Translations under genes and position numbers: made by a program
Part shown: positions 8,114-17,054 of the stretch, piece by piece
How positions within the stretch are numbered: the first letter of the stretch is position 1
How the letters are laid out: every line of letters begins with the position of its first letter
Assembly (NCBI GenBank): GCA_024644015.1
Contig: JAHELV010000026.1
Coordinates: forward strand, 1,918-50,223
Direction: 5' to 3'
From: Nitriliruptorales bacterium
GTDB taxonomy: Bacteria > Actinomycetota > Nitriliruptoria > Euzebyales > JAHELV01
DNA length: 48,306 nucleotides
Notes under the pieces: model-generated
What the model was told of the DNA's origin: nothing
Database searches by the model: none
Seen by the model: only the letters and a program-made list of their open reading frames with translations

Positions 8114-8364
8114 CGGTCGACCCTCCGTGACTGCGTCCCAGCAGACGCCCCACGCGCGTGGCCGGCGCAGCCATGGCAGCGAACCGATGTGTGCGATCGT
8201 CCCGAGGCGGATAGGCCCCTTTGCCCTCGGCGACGGGCGGCGTGGGCGCCCGGGTGAGGGTTCGGCGTGGGACTCGCCGCTGCAAGCCTAACACCACAGC
8301 CTCACGGCCCGCTGTCGGACAGCGTGGACGGGATGAATGCCGGACCAGTGGGGATCGTGGTGGC

Positions 8365-10158
8365 ATGGCCACCAGCCGCATGCCGCCAGAGGTCCTTGAC
8401 GATGTGGTCGACCTGTTGGTCGCCTGTCCCGCGTTCGTCGGTGTCGCTCGACAGCTGCTGCGCAGCCTCGCCGCCGAGGCGGAGATCGCCTACCTCGACG
8501 ACACGACCGCGGCGCTCACGCCCGCGTTCGTCGTCCAACGCGGCGGCATCGTGATCCGTGACGACGACACCCGCACCGTCGACATGGTGGCGGAGGGTGA
8601 GTTCTGCGCACCCGCCACAGACGAGTGCCTGGACCCGGTCGAGCCCAGCCTGGTGGTGTGGCTGCCCGAACACGCGATCGACCTGGCGTGGTCGGCCGCA
8701 CGTGACCTGCTCGTGGAGGCCCTCGACCGGCCCACCCGCTCGATCGACCTGCAGACGGCAGCGGTGCGGACCGTCATGCGGTCCCCGCTCCACACCGTCG
8801 AACCGCACGACACGTGCGCCGGGGTGGCGGCCCGCATGACCGCCGAGCGGATCTCATCGGTGGTCGTGACAGAACCAGACCGCATCGGCATCGTCACCGA
8901 CCGGGACCTGCGCTCCCGGCTCGTCGCCGAAGGAAGGTCCCCGCTGACGCCGATCAGGGACATCGCGAGCTACGACGTGCACACGATCAGGGCCAACACG
9001 CCGGTGTTCCAGGCGCTCATCGAGATGTTGGCCACCGGTATCCATCACCTGCCGGTCACCGAGGACGGCCGGCTGGTCGGCATGGTCAGCGCCGACGACT
9101 TGCTCGAGCTGGGCACCCGCAGCCCGCTGCATCTGCGGACGGCGATCGATCGCGCCACCTCGGTCGACGCGGTCGCGGCGGCGCTCGCCGATCTGCCGGA
9201 CGCGGTGGAGGCATTGCTGGCCGCGGGAACCACCGCGGGCGACGTCGGGCGGGTGGTGGCGACGGTCACGGATCGCGTGCAGCGTCGGTTGCTCACGCTG
9301 GCGTTCACGGAGTACGGCGATCCACCGGGTCACTACGGTTGGATCGCATTCGGCAGCCAGGCGCGACGCGAACAGACGCTGCAGAGCGATCAGGACCACG
9401 GACTGGTGCTGCCCGACGACCTCGACGCCGACGGTCACGCGTGGTGGGCCACCGTCGCGGAATGGATGGTCGACGCGCTCGAGCGGTGCGGGTACCCGCG
9501 CTGCAACGGCGGGGTGATGGCCGCGAACGCCGCGTGGCGACACACCGTATCCGGGTGGCGGCGTGCGTTCGCCGACTGGATCGCTCGGCCGAGCGAGAAG
9601 CATCTGATGGACTCGACGATCGCGTTCGATCTCCGGACGGTCGCCGGGAAGCTGCAGGTCGCCGAGCTGCTGGCGCCGGTCATTGCGAGCGCCGCACAGC
9701 ACGATGTCTTCCTCGCGCGGCTGGCCAGGGACGCCACTCGTCACCGCCCACCGCTGGGGTTCTTCAAGCGCTTCGCGGTCGAGCGCTCCGGCGAGCACGC
9801 CGGCTCGTTCGACGTCAAGGCCGGTGTGACCCTGCCGATCGCCGACATCGGCCGCCTGCACACGATGGTGCGCGGCGGCGGGCAGATCGCGACCGACGCC
9901 CGGCTCGCCGCGGCCGCTGACGCCCACCTGCTGTCGGACGGCCTGGCAGCGACGCTACGTGCCGGATATGAGCTCGCGACCGCGTTGCGGTTGCGGCGAC
10001 AGCTGGACCGCGTGCAGGCGGGTGAGCCAATGGACAACAGGCTCAACCCCGACCGGCTGCACGCGTTGACGCGCGCCCAGCTCCGGGAGACGTTCAAGGC
10101 CGTGCGCACAGCCCAGCAGAGCATCGAGAGCCGGTACCAGACCGGCAGGTTGGGCTAG
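8365..10158 (+). CDS. CBS-domain / DUF294 putative nucleotidyltransferase
   Basis: A 597-aa regulator-like protein with four parts: a degenerate cyclic-nucleotide-binding-like N-terminus (about 1-120), a CBS pair (about 130-255, with RTVMRSPLHTVEPHDT and GIHHLPVTEDGRLVGMVSAD), a DUF294 nucleotidyltransferase core with the hallmark FGSQARREQTLQSDQDHGLV (about 329-348), and a helical DUF294_C tail. Such proteins often neighbour a DnaQ-like exonuclease, as here. The physiological reaction is not established; uridylyl- or adenylyltransfer is inferred from the GS/DxD-like site. ATG 8365 is chosen since upstream in-frame codons lie in the divergent promoter region; a start near 8221 would be non-homologous. 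Confidence 0.85.
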   Translation: MATSRMPPEVLDDVVDLLVACPAFVGVARQLLRSLAAEAEIAYLDDTTAALTPAFVVQRGGIVIRDDDTRTVDMVAEGEFCAPATDECLDPVEPSLVVWLPEHAIDLAWSAARDLLVEALDRPTRSIDLQTAAVRTVMRSPLHTVEPHDTCAGVAARMTAERISSVVVTEPDRIGIVTDRDLRSRLVAEGRSPLTPIRDIASYDVHTIRANTPVFQALIEMLATGIHHLPVTEDGRLVGMVSADDLLELGTRSPLHLRTAIDRATSVDAVAAALADLPDAVEALLAAGTTAGDVGRVVATVTDRVQRRLLTLAFTEYGDPPGHYGWIAFGSQARREQTLQSDQDHGLVLPDDLDADGHAWWATVAEWMVDALERCGYPRCNGGVMAANAAWRHTVSGWRRAFADWIARPSEKHLMDSTIAFDLRTVAGKLQVAELLAPVIASAAQHDVFLARLARDATRHRPPLGFFKRFAVERSGEHAGSFDVKAGVTLPIADIGRLHTMVRGGGQIATDARLAAAADAHLLSDGLAATLRAGYELATALRLRRQLDRVQAGEPMDNRLNPDRLHALTRAQLRETFKAVRTAQQSIESRYQTGRLG

Positions 10159-10218
10159 GGGTGCGCGCGGTTGCGGGCACCGGTCCGGTGCAGACCCTGG
10201 GACACGACAGGAGGTTGC

Positions 10219-10614
10219 ATGATGAGCGAGCTGCGGGTGATCAGGCGTGCCCACCTGTCCGATCAGACGTCGCAGTCCGACGGCATGTCGCGCCGGGCCG
10301 CGGTGTCGGGCGACACCGTCGGCTCGTCGGCGCTGTGGATGGGCGAGACCCGCGTCGCGCCGTCGACCGCCAGCCAGCCACATCATCACGGTCGGTCGGA
10401 GACCGGGATCTACGTCGTGTCGGGCACGCCCGCGTTCTCGTTCCGCAACGAGCAGGGTGAGCTCGTGCGGCTCGCGACCGCAGCAGGCGACTACGTCTAC
10501 GTGCCACCCCATGTCCCCCACATCGAGGAGAACCCCTCCGCGAGCACCGAGGCCGTCGTCGTGATCGCGCGCACCACGCAGGAGGCCATCGTCGTCAACT
10601 TGCACGTGTTGTGA
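10219..10614 (+). CDS. Single-domain cupin protein
   Basis: The 131-aa protein has both cupin motifs: PHHHGRSETGIYVVSG, giving His-His and Glu metal ligands, and GDYVYVPPHVPHIEEN with the second His. A metal-binding small cupin could be an isomerase, dioxygenase or sensor; the substrate is unknown. A strong AGGAGG at 10209-10214 lies 4 bp before ATG 10219; the ATGATG doublet makes 10222 an alternative start. It sits between the DUF294 and exonuclease genes on the same strand, an unusual insertion into that pair. Confidence 0.85.
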   Translation: MMSELRVIRRAHLSDQTSQSDGMSRRAAVSGDTVGSSALWMGETRVAPSTASQPHHHGRSETGIYVVSGTPAFSFRNEQGELVRLATAAGDYVYVPPHVPHIEENPSASTEAVVVIARTTQEAIVVNLHVL

Positions 10615-10633
10615 CGCGGCGCGCGGCATCGCG

Positions 10634-11227
10634 ATGTTGTTCCGGCGTAGAGACGACCGTGATTGGCGCGACGCGGAGTTCGTTGCTGTCGACTTCGAGA
10701 CCACCAGCGGCGACCCGAGGACCGCGCGGCCGCTGTCGGTCGGGTGGGTCGCGATCCGCAACGGTCGTGTCCGGCTGGGCGCTGCGGGGTACCACATAAT
10801 CGCGTACGACGGACACCTGCCCCACGAGTCGCTGCCGATCCACGGGCTGTTTCCGCAGCAGCTCAGCGCCGGTGTCGAGCTGGAGCATGCTGCGGGACGC
10901 CTGCGTGCCGCCGTCGCCGACCGGATCGTCGTGGCGCACGGGGCATGGATCGAGCGTGCGCTGCTGGGCCGGCTGAGCGGGGTCCAGGCCGGCCTGGTGG
11001 ACACCATGGCGATCGTCCGCCGCCTCGATGAGCGGGTGGGCAGCGTCGCGCAGCCGGCGTCGCTGTCAGCAACCGCGCGACGGTTCGGCGTGCCGCAACT
11101 GCGTGCGCACCACGCGTTCGGTGACGCGTTGACGACCGCACTGCTGCTGCTCGTGCTGGCGACCCGCATCGAACGCGAACGGCGCGGCTGCGTCGTGGGC
11201 GATCTGTTGCGCCTCGGCCGCGGGTAG
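10634..11227 (+). CDS. DnaQ-like 3'-5' exonuclease
   Basis: A 197-aa DEDDh exonuclease related to the DNA polymerase III epsilon proofreading domain. Motif ExoI is FVAVDFETTSGDP (16-28), ExoII is DRIVVAHGAWIERALL, and ExoIII is HHAFGDALTTALLLL with the catalytic His and Asp. The protein is a stand-alone nuclease domain. It is paired with the CBS/DUF294 gene upstream in an arrangement known from other bacteria where the module accompanies acetate transport genes; no such genes are seen here. Confidence 0.85.
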   Translation: MLFRRRDDRDWRDAEFVAVDFETTSGDPRTARPLSVGWVAIRNGRVRLGAAGYHIIAYDGHLPHESLPIHGLFPQQLSAGVELEHAAGRLRAAVADRIVVAHGAWIERALLGRLSGVQAGLVDTMAIVRRLDERVGSVAQPASLSATARRFGVPQLRAHHAFGDALTTALLLLVLATRIERERRGCVVGDLLRLGRG

Positions 11228-11251
11228 GGCGGCGCCCGGGGTTCGACCCGG

Positions 11252-11986
11252 TCAGGCCGCGGCGGCGCCGCCGACCGCCGGTAGCTCGGCGTCGGGCAGC
11301 AGCGTGACCTCGGTACCGGTCAGCCCGCGCAGCCGCGCGAGGTTGTAGCGGCGGCCGGCGTCGTCGGGAACGTGCCCGGCACAGACCGGCCGGACGGGTG
11401 CGCTACCCAGCGGTAGCGCAACCCGGGCCGACAGCGTGCGCTCGTACAGCAGCTGCTCGCCCCGGAAGTGGGCATGGGCGAGGAACGTCGTGGCGGGCGT
11501 GCGCAGGCCGTCGCGCAGGCAGCGGGTGCAGACGCTCGGGACCTCGATGCGCAGTACGCGCTGGCGCTGTGCCCGGAACCCACGCTCGTACTCGAGTACC
11601 TGACCGTCGAGGTCGACGCTCAACAGCACGTAGCTGCGGGCCGGGTGTCTGACGGTCAGCACACCGAACAGGTCGACAGCCCGGGCGCGCTCGCGGAACG
11701 CGTAGAACCCGCAGCGGCAGTCCAACCCGGGCGGCACGCATGCGCGACGGCGACAGCGGGCCAGGCCATCGACGCCGTACCGCAGACTGGTTACGCCGGC
11801 CAGCCACGCATCGTCGTTGGGGCCGACGATCAGCTGGGCGATCTTGTACCCGCGGCTGGCCTCCAGCGAGTCGGTCGGCTCGTGACCGCGCCACCCGTTG
11901 CGCCGCACGTGCCGCTGGGCGGCCTCGGCGAGGCCGCGGGCGAGCAGCGGCAGCGCGAGCACCGACAGACTGAACAGCGTCTCCAC
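11252..11986 (-). CDS. Hypothetical cysteine-rich protein
   Basis: A 244-aa protein of unknown function. It starts (GTG) with a short hydrophobic N-terminus (LFSLSVLALPLLARGL) that could anchor it. A compact Cys cluster follows: CRRRACVPPGLDCRCGFYAF, then C-x2-C in VCTRCLRDG, plausibly a zinc site. The middle segment (RSYVLLSVDLDGQVLEYERG) is beta-rich and the tail is Ala-rich. Codon bias is normal for the region, so it is very likely a real gene. It begins 16 bp after the 47-aa ORF on the same strand and may be co-transcribed with it. Confidence 0.65.
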   Translation of the reverse strand: METLFSLSVLALPLLARGLAEAAQRHVRRNGWRGHEPTDSLEASRGYKIAQLIVGPNDDAWLAGVTSLRYGVDGLARCRRRACVPPGLDCRCGFYAFRERARAVDLFGVLTVRHPARSYVLLSVDLDGQVLEYERGFRAQRQRVLRIEVPSVCTRCLRDGLRTPATTFLAHAHFRGEQLLYERTLSARVALPLGSAPVRPVCAGHVPDDAGRRYNLARLRGLTGTEVTLLPDAELPAVGGAAAA

Positions 11987-12002
11987 GGTGCCGCGGTGGT
12001 GC

Positions 12003-12146
12003 TCAGCGCTCCGGAGTCTCCGAGCCGACCGGTTGTTCGTCGACGGTCTTCTCGTCGACCGCCGGCTCGACGGTGATCTCCTCGAGGTCGATCACCTCGT
12101 GCGCACGTCGGATGTGGTGGCGTGCGACAGGTCGTCCGAGGTCCAT
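12003..12146 (-). CDS. 47-aa hypothetical protein
   Basis: ATG 12146 is preceded on the minus strand by AAGGAGGGCTCC, a strong ribosome binding site with about 5 bp spacing. The product is acidic (DLEEITVEPAVDEKTVDEQP), with a basic Arg/His-rich start (RPVARHHIRRAH) and no hydrophobic segment. No family is recognised. The short distance (16 bp) to the next gene suggests an operon. The main evidence for it being real is the ribosome binding site. Confidence 0.55.
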   Translation of the reverse strand: MDLGRPVARHHIRRAHEVIDLEEITVEPAVDEKTVDEQPVGSETPER

Positions 12147-12404
12147 GGAGCCCTCCTTCGCGCCGAAACCCGGCCCTGGGCACCACGGTACCGCGTCGTG
12201 GAGGGCGCCGGAAGGCCAATTCCGCGGGCGGGCCGCTAGGCTCGCGGCGATGGTGCGTCCTGGAAGGCGGATCAAACGCGCGGGTCGGCGTCCGGTCGCT
12301 GCGGGCACTGGAGCGCCCGGGCGCCGACGGTGTTCCCAGCGGCAGCCCCGTGGCGTTCGGACAACGTCGGGGACGCATGGTCCCGCTTGCCGGAGGCTGG
12401 TCGG

Positions 12405-14654
12405 ATGACGCTCGTCGAACCGCGAGCGGTCAACGGTGCCGCCGACCGCCGAGCGGGCCGCGATCCCCATGCGGCGGCGCCGGCGTGTGTGCTGGACGAT
12501 CCCCGCGACCGCGCGACGCTGGGCGGACTCGTCGTGCTGGTCGTCGTCGTGCACGCCGTCGCCCACCGCGGAGGCATCGCGGTCGGCATGGACGTGGCCA
12601 CCCAGTTCATCCCGTGGTTCGGTTGGCTGGGAGACCAGCTGGCCGCCGGACACATCCCACAGTGGAACCCGGGCGTGTTCGGTGGGACGCCCTCTGCCGG
12701 CGACCCGCTGTCGGGCTGGGGGTACCTGCCCGCGATGACGCTGTTCGGGGTCCTGCCGCTGGGTGCCGGCGTCCATGCGTTCCTGGCGTCGCAGCTCGTG
12801 CTCGTCGGCACCGGGACCTACGTCCTGGCTCGGGCGCTGCGACTGCCGGTCGCCGCGGCGCTCGCCGCGGCGCTCACGGCGACGTTCAACGGGTTCGTGT
12901 TCCAGCGCAACGTCTGTTGCGTGGCGTTCGTCTCGGTCGAGGCGTGGCTGCCGTGGTTGCTCCTGGGCATCGATCGTGCGCTGGTGACGTCCGGCGCCCG
13001 GCGCGTCGGGGCCTGGGCGCTGGCTGGCGTGGCGCTGTCGCAGGTCGCCGGCGGCTGGCTCGGGCAGGGCACCGTGTACGTGATGCTCCTCGCGGCGGTC
13101 TGGCTGGTGGGACGCGGGCTGCAGTCGGCACGGCCGCGCCGGCAGCAACTGCAGACCATCGCGACGAACGCCGTGGCGCTGGCGATCGTCGGCGTGGGAT
13201 TGTCGGCGGCCGTCGTGTGGCCGCGACTGCAGATGAACCCGGCGACCAACCTGGCCGGCGGGTATCCAGGGCAGAGCCTGACGGCCTGGCACAGCGGTTG
13301 GTGGCCGGCCGACTGGGTTGCGTTGGTGCGGCCCGGAATCTGGCACGTGGGCGTGATCCCGGTCCTGCTGGCGGTCGTGGCCGTGGTGGCCGCACGGCGG
13401 GACCGGCTCGTGTGGCTGCTCGGCGGCGTCTTCGCCGGCGCGTTGGTGCTGGCCATCCCGACGCTCACGCCGCTCAACGCGCCGCTGTTCGTGGTTCCGG
13501 GACTTGATCGCGTGCTGACCCACGCGCCCCAACGCGTGTTGCTGGTCGCCTACCCGGCGATCGCGCTGCTGGTCGGGGTGGCACTGTCGCGCCTGCGGTT
13601 ACGCCACGTCGCCACATCGGCGCTGGTCGTGGTGGTGATCGTGCTGCTGTCAGTGGAGCTGGGCTGGGCGAACGTCCGCGCGTTCCAGCAGGCGCTCGAC
13701 GCGCCTCGCAACCCGGAGCTGCTGCGTCGAATCGATCCGGACGCGTTCTACGCGCCGTCGGGAGCCGGGCGGTTTCTGCAGGACCAGCGGGACCGCGGCG
13801 AGGTGGGCCGCTATGCCGCGTTCACTCCGGTGCCCCGCGAGGACGGCTCGGTGGTGTCCGCGTCGTACTTCTTCTTCTGGCACTTTCCCAGTGTGCAGTG
13901 GCTCGAGGCGCACAACGAGAGCATGTTGCTCGGGCTCGAGCACACCCAGGGCTACAGCCCGGTCCACCTCGCGCGGTTCGACGATCTGATCACGGCGGCC
14001 AACGGCCGCGGTCAGGACTACCACGTGGCCAACCTGTTTCCGGCGGCGTTCGACAGCGGTGCGTTCGACCTGCTCAACGGGCGCTGGGTGGTCATCAACC
14101 GCCGCGTCGACCACTCGGATCCCGAGCTGGTGGGCGAGCGGATGGCGGCGTGGCCGCAGGTCCACGTCGATCGGCAGGTCCGGGTCCTCGAGAACCCTGA
14201 TGCGCTGCCACGGGCTTGGCTGGTTGGTGATGCCACGCGGGTGGCGCCCGGGCGTGCCGTCGGGCTGCTGACCGCTGGCAGCATCGATCCCCGAACGACC
14301 GCGCTGCTCGAGACCGCGCCACCAGCGTTGGATCCGGACGCGCGGGGCACCGCTCGGGTTACCGCGCGCGGCACCGATGACCTGACGGTCCAGGTCGAGA
14401 CCACCGGGGACGCGCTGTTGGTGGTGTCCGAGCTGTACCACCCGGCGTGGCGTGCGACGGTCGACGGCCGTCCGGCCGAGCTGCTTGCGGCCGACCACGT
14501 GCTGCGTGCGGTCGCGGTACCCGCAGGCAGGCACACGGTCCAGATGCACCTGGATCGCACGGTGCTTGAGGCCGGCCTGGCCGCCACTGGGCTCACCGCG
14601 ATGGCGCTGATGGTTGCTGCATGGTGGATCCGCCGCCGGTCGGCAGCCCGGTGA
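12405..14654 (+). CDS. YfhO-like polytopic membrane protein
   Basis: A 749-aa protein whose N-terminal two thirds contain about ten to twelve membrane helices. The signature external loop GMDVATQFIPWFGWLGDQLA with QWNPGVFGGTP is shared with YfhO-type proteins (GT-C fold, lipid-linked sugar transferases involved in polymer or lipoteichoic acid glycosylation in Firmicutes). The C-terminal extracytoplasmic domain (about 450-730) has the YfhO-like SELYHPAWRATVDGRPAELL segment. Substrate unknown. GGAGG at 12392-12396 lies 8 bp before ATG 12405. Its end overlaps the next gene's GTG. Confidence 0.8.
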   Translation: MTLVEPRAVNGAADRRAGRDPHAAAPACVLDDPRDRATLGGLVVLVVVVHAVAHRGGIAVGMDVATQFIPWFGWLGDQLAAGHIPQWNPGVFGGTPSAGDPLSGWGYLPAMTLFGVLPLGAGVHAFLASQLVLVGTGTYVLARALRLPVAAALAAALTATFNGFVFQRNVCCVAFVSVEAWLPWLLLGIDRALVTSGARRVGAWALAGVALSQVAGGWLGQGTVYVMLLAAVWLVGRGLQSARPRRQQLQTIATNAVALAIVGVGLSAAVVWPRLQMNPATNLAGGYPGQSLTAWHSGWWPADWVALVRPGIWHVGVIPVLLAVVAVVAARRDRLVWLLGGVFAGALVLAIPTLTPLNAPLFVVPGLDRVLTHAPQRVLLVAYPAIALLVGVALSRLRLRHVATSALVVVVIVLLSVELGWANVRAFQQALDAPRNPELLRRIDPDAFYAPSGAGRFLQDQRDRGEVGRYAAFTPVPREDGSVVSASYFFFWHFPSVQWLEAHNESMLLGLEHTQGYSPVHLARFDDLITAANGRGQDYHVANLFPAAFDSGAFDLLNGRWVVINRRVDHSDPELVGERMAAWPQVHVDRQVRVLENPDALPRAWLVGDATRVAPGRAVGLLTAGSIDPRTTALLETAPPALDPDARGTARVTARGTDDLTVQVETTGDALLVVSELYHPAWRATVDGRPAELLAADHVLRAVAVPAGRHTVQMHLDRTVLEAGLAATGLTAMALMVAAWWIRRRSAAR

Positions 14655-15316
14655 CCGGTCCGGTGGCGATCGCAGTGGTCGTCAAGGCTCCGGTTCCGGG
14701 GCAGGTCAAGACGCGCATGCAGCCACCGCTGTCGGCCGACCAGGCCGTCGCCGTCGCCGCGGCCATGCTGCGCGACGTGACGCACGCCGCGCTGGCCACC
14801 GCCGCCGACGTGTGGTGGTCCTACGCGGGCGACCGTGGGGTGCTCGACGGCCTGCGCCCACCCGGGGTGCGGATGCTGGCGCAGGTGGGAGCCGGCCTGG
14901 CACGGAGGCTCGCGCATGCGCATCGCAGCCTGCACGCGGCCGGCGCCGAGCGGGTCGTGCTGGTGGGCGCCGACTGCCCGACGGTCGACGCTGCCACGCT
15001 GTGCGAGGCGGTCTCCCTGCTCGACGCGCACGACGTGGTGCTCGGTCCGGCAGCAGACGGCGGTTACACGCTGCTGGGCAGCGCGATCTGCGCGCCGTCG
15101 CTGCTCAGCGCAGTTGTGATGAGCACAGCCCACACGGGCGAGGACACCCTGCGTGAAGCAGCGCGGCTGGGGCTGGCCGCCGCGGTCATGGACGTTCGGC
15201 CGGACCTCGACACCGTCGACGATCTACGGGCCGCGCTGGCCGACGGCTGGCTCGACCGCGCCCCACACACGCGCGCCGTGACCGCGCGGCTCCTGGCGAC
15301 GCTTCCGACGCCCTGA
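14651..15316 (+). CDS. TIGR04282-type transferase (DUF2064, GT-A fold)
   Basis: A 221-aa nucleotidyl/glycosyltransferase-like protein: AIAVVVKAPVPGQVKTRMQP at the N-terminus, VVLVGADCPTVDAATL as the metal-binding strand, and VVLGPAADGGYTLLG. This matches the TIGR04282 family, similar to MobA/CofC folds, with poorly defined substrates and frequent linkage to lipid glycosylation genes. GTG 14651 overlaps the previous TGA (GTGA), the same coupling used at 2339 and 45599. ATG 14621 would add ten residues (MVDPPPVGSP) and is an alternative. Confidence 0.8.
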   Translation: MTGPVAIAVVVKAPVPGQVKTRMQPPLSADQAVAVAAAMLRDVTHAALATAADVWWSYAGDRGVLDGLRPPGVRMLAQVGAGLARRLAHAHRSLHAAGAERVVLVGADCPTVDAATLCEAVSLLDAHDVVLGPAADGGYTLLGSAICAPSLLSAVVMSTAHTGEDTLREAARLGLAAAVMDVRPDLDTVDDLRAALADGWLDRAPHTRAVTARLLATLPTP

Positions 15317-15332
15317 CGCTGGAGGTGTGTCA

Positions 15333-15354
15333 GGCTCCCCCGCTCGGGGCAGCC
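15333..15354. terminator. Hairpin between convergent genes
   Basis: GGCT-C-CCCC-GCTC-GGGG-C-AGCC folds into a stem of 4+4 bp with one internal mismatch and a 4-nt loop, located in the 64-bp gap between the convergent transferase and ABC permease genes. There is no U tract in either direction, so rho-independent termination is only suggested. Confidence 0.4.
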
Positions 15355-15380
15355 GCGAGGGGTGTCCGATCCGCCCCGGA

Positions 15381-17054
15381 TCAGTGGGTGCGCGGCTCCC
15401 ATGCCCAGAACCGCAGCGCCACGGCGAGGCCCAGCAGCAGCCACGCCGTCATCACCGCCAGGTGGTCCCAGAAGAAGCCGGCGCCCGGCACCGTCGGGTT
15501 CATGCCGTCGGCGACTGCATTGGTGAAGTGCTTGAGCGGGAAGACCCACCCCACGATCTCCATCCAGCGCGGCAGGGTGCCGATCAGGAAGATGTCGGAG
15601 AAGAACGCCAACGGCAGCAGCGTGGCGTTGGCGATGGCGGGGACCGCGCGGGCGTCGGGGGCGACGGCGGCCAACCCCAGCCCGAGCGCTGCGAAGCAGC
15701 CGATGCCGACGACAACGGAAGCCAGCAGGCCCGGGAGCGACCGCGGCACCAGTTCGACGCCGTAGACGACGATCCCGACGCCGACCGTGACGACCAGGCT
15801 CGCGAACGCCACGACGACCGCCGCCAGCATCCGGCCGACGATGAACGCCCAGACCGGCAGCGGCGTGCCGTGGATCCGCTTCAGCACCCCTTGGTCCCGA
15901 GCGAACGCGACACGTTGTGAGAAGTCGCTGTACGCCGCCGTCGCCGCACCGAACACCGCGAGCACCGGCGCAAGGAACTGCGTGAGCCGCACGTCCCCGC
16001 GTCCGCCGATCGTGTCGTTGCCGAACACGACCGGCAGCAACAGCAGCAGGATCACCGGGAAGCCCACGATGAAGAACGCCGACGCGGTGTTGCGCCAGAA
16101 CGCCCTGCTGGCGTACCCGACCTGGCTGGCGATCAGCGACACGGTCCCGGGGCGGCCGACCCGCTCGACGGGACGCAGGACCATGCTCGGATTCGCCACC
16201 GCCGTCTCGGGGGCCGGCCCCGCCGTGCCGCGCGTGGCACGCGTATCGGGCCGCGGTTCCCACCGGAACAGGCGCAACGCGACGAGGGCGCCGGCGACGC
16301 CCCACGCGGTCATCACCGCAAGGTGGTCCCAGCCGAACTGCGCTCCCTCGGCGAAGGGGTTGAAGGTGTCGGCCATCGCGTTGGCGAAGTGCTTGAGCGG
16401 GAAGAACCAGCCGATCCGCTCCAGCCACGGCGGCAACGCACCGATCACGAAGATGTCGGAGATGAACGCCAGGGGCAGGATCACCGCGTTGGTCAGCGCC
16501 TGCGTGGCGCTCTGGGACGGGGCGATCGACACGACGGCCAGGCCCAGCGCGGCGAAACAGCCGATGCCCACCACGACCGTCACGAGTGCCGCGGGCAGCG
16601 TGCGGACGATCAGCTGCACACCGAAGAACGCGACGCCTGCGGCGACCATCAGCGCGACCGAGACCAGGGCGATCCACACCGACGAGCCGATGCGGGCCGC
16701 CATGTACATCCAGGGCGCGAGCGGCGTTCCCCGTGCCCGCTTGAGGATGCCCTCCTCCCGCTCGATGACCACGCTGATCGCCAGGGATGTGAACGCGGCG
16801 GTCGTGGCCGCAAACGCCGCGATCGCGGGCGTCAGGAACTGCGCGACGCGTACGCCGCCGGTGCCGGGGATGGTCTCGTTGCCGGTCAGGCTGCCGAGCA
16901 GCACCAGGAACAGCAAGGGGAAGATCAGCGTGAAGAACGCTGCGATCGGCGAGCGCCAGAACGCCCGGTTCGCGTGTCGTAGCTGGGCGCCCACCATCGT
17001 CGCCACATGCGGCCGGCCGATGGCGATGGTGCCACGGCTGGGTGGCTCAGCCAC
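15381..17054 (-). CDS. ABC-2 type permease, two permease domains fused in tandem
   Basis: A 557-aa protein made of two homologous ABC-2 permease halves. Half 1 (about 18-275) and half 2 (about 300-557) share the order NRAFWR / SRAFWR, GVRVAQFLTPAIAAFAATTA / DVRLTQFLAPVLAVFGAATA, ILKRARGTPLAPW / VLKRIHGTPLPVW, VGIGCFAALGL in both, and FPLKHFANAMAD / FPLKHFTNAVAD near the ends, then WDHLAVMTAW in both. Each half has six predicted helices, so one polypeptide could form the full 12-helix pore that such exporters usually build as a dimer. Start GTG 17054 overlaps the ATPase gene by 8 bp. Likely exporter of a drug or lipid-like compound. Confidence 0.88.
   Translation of the reverse strand: MAEPPSRGTIAIGRPHVATMVGAQLRHANRAFWRSPIAAFFTLIFPLLFLVLLGSLTGNETIPGTGGVRVAQFLTPAIAAFAATTAAFTSLAISVVIEREEGILKRARGTPLAPWMYMAARIGSSVWIALVSVALMVAAGVAFFGVQLIVRTLPAALVTVVVGIGCFAALGLAVVSIAPSQSATQALTNAVILPLAFISDIFVIGALPPWLERIGWFFPLKHFANAMADTFNPFAEGAQFGWDHLAVMTAWGVAGALVALRLFRWEPRPDTRATRGTAGPAPETAVANPSMVLRPVERVGRPGTVSLIASQVGYASRAFWRNTASAFFIVGFPVILLLLLPVVFGNDTIGGRGDVRLTQFLAPVLAVFGAATAAYSDFSQRVAFARDQGVLKRIHGTPLPVWAFIVGRMLAAVVVAFASLVVTVGVGIVVYGVELVPRSLPGLLASVVVGIGCFAALGLGLAAVAPDARAVPAIANATLLPLAFFSDIFLIGTLPRWMEIVGWVFPLKHFTNAVADGMNPTVPGAGFFWDHLAVMTAWLLLGLAVALRFWAWEPRTH

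Noticed and set aside
6635-8257. 540-codon plus-strand frame.
   Set aside because: Antisense to the BtrH-like gene, no motifs; the minus-strand gene has a good ribosome binding site and recognisable domains.
12147-13532. Long minus-strand frame opposite the YfhO-like gene.
   Set aside because: Only its last 47 codons (12003-12146) have a ribosome binding site; the rest is antisense to a clear membrane protein.
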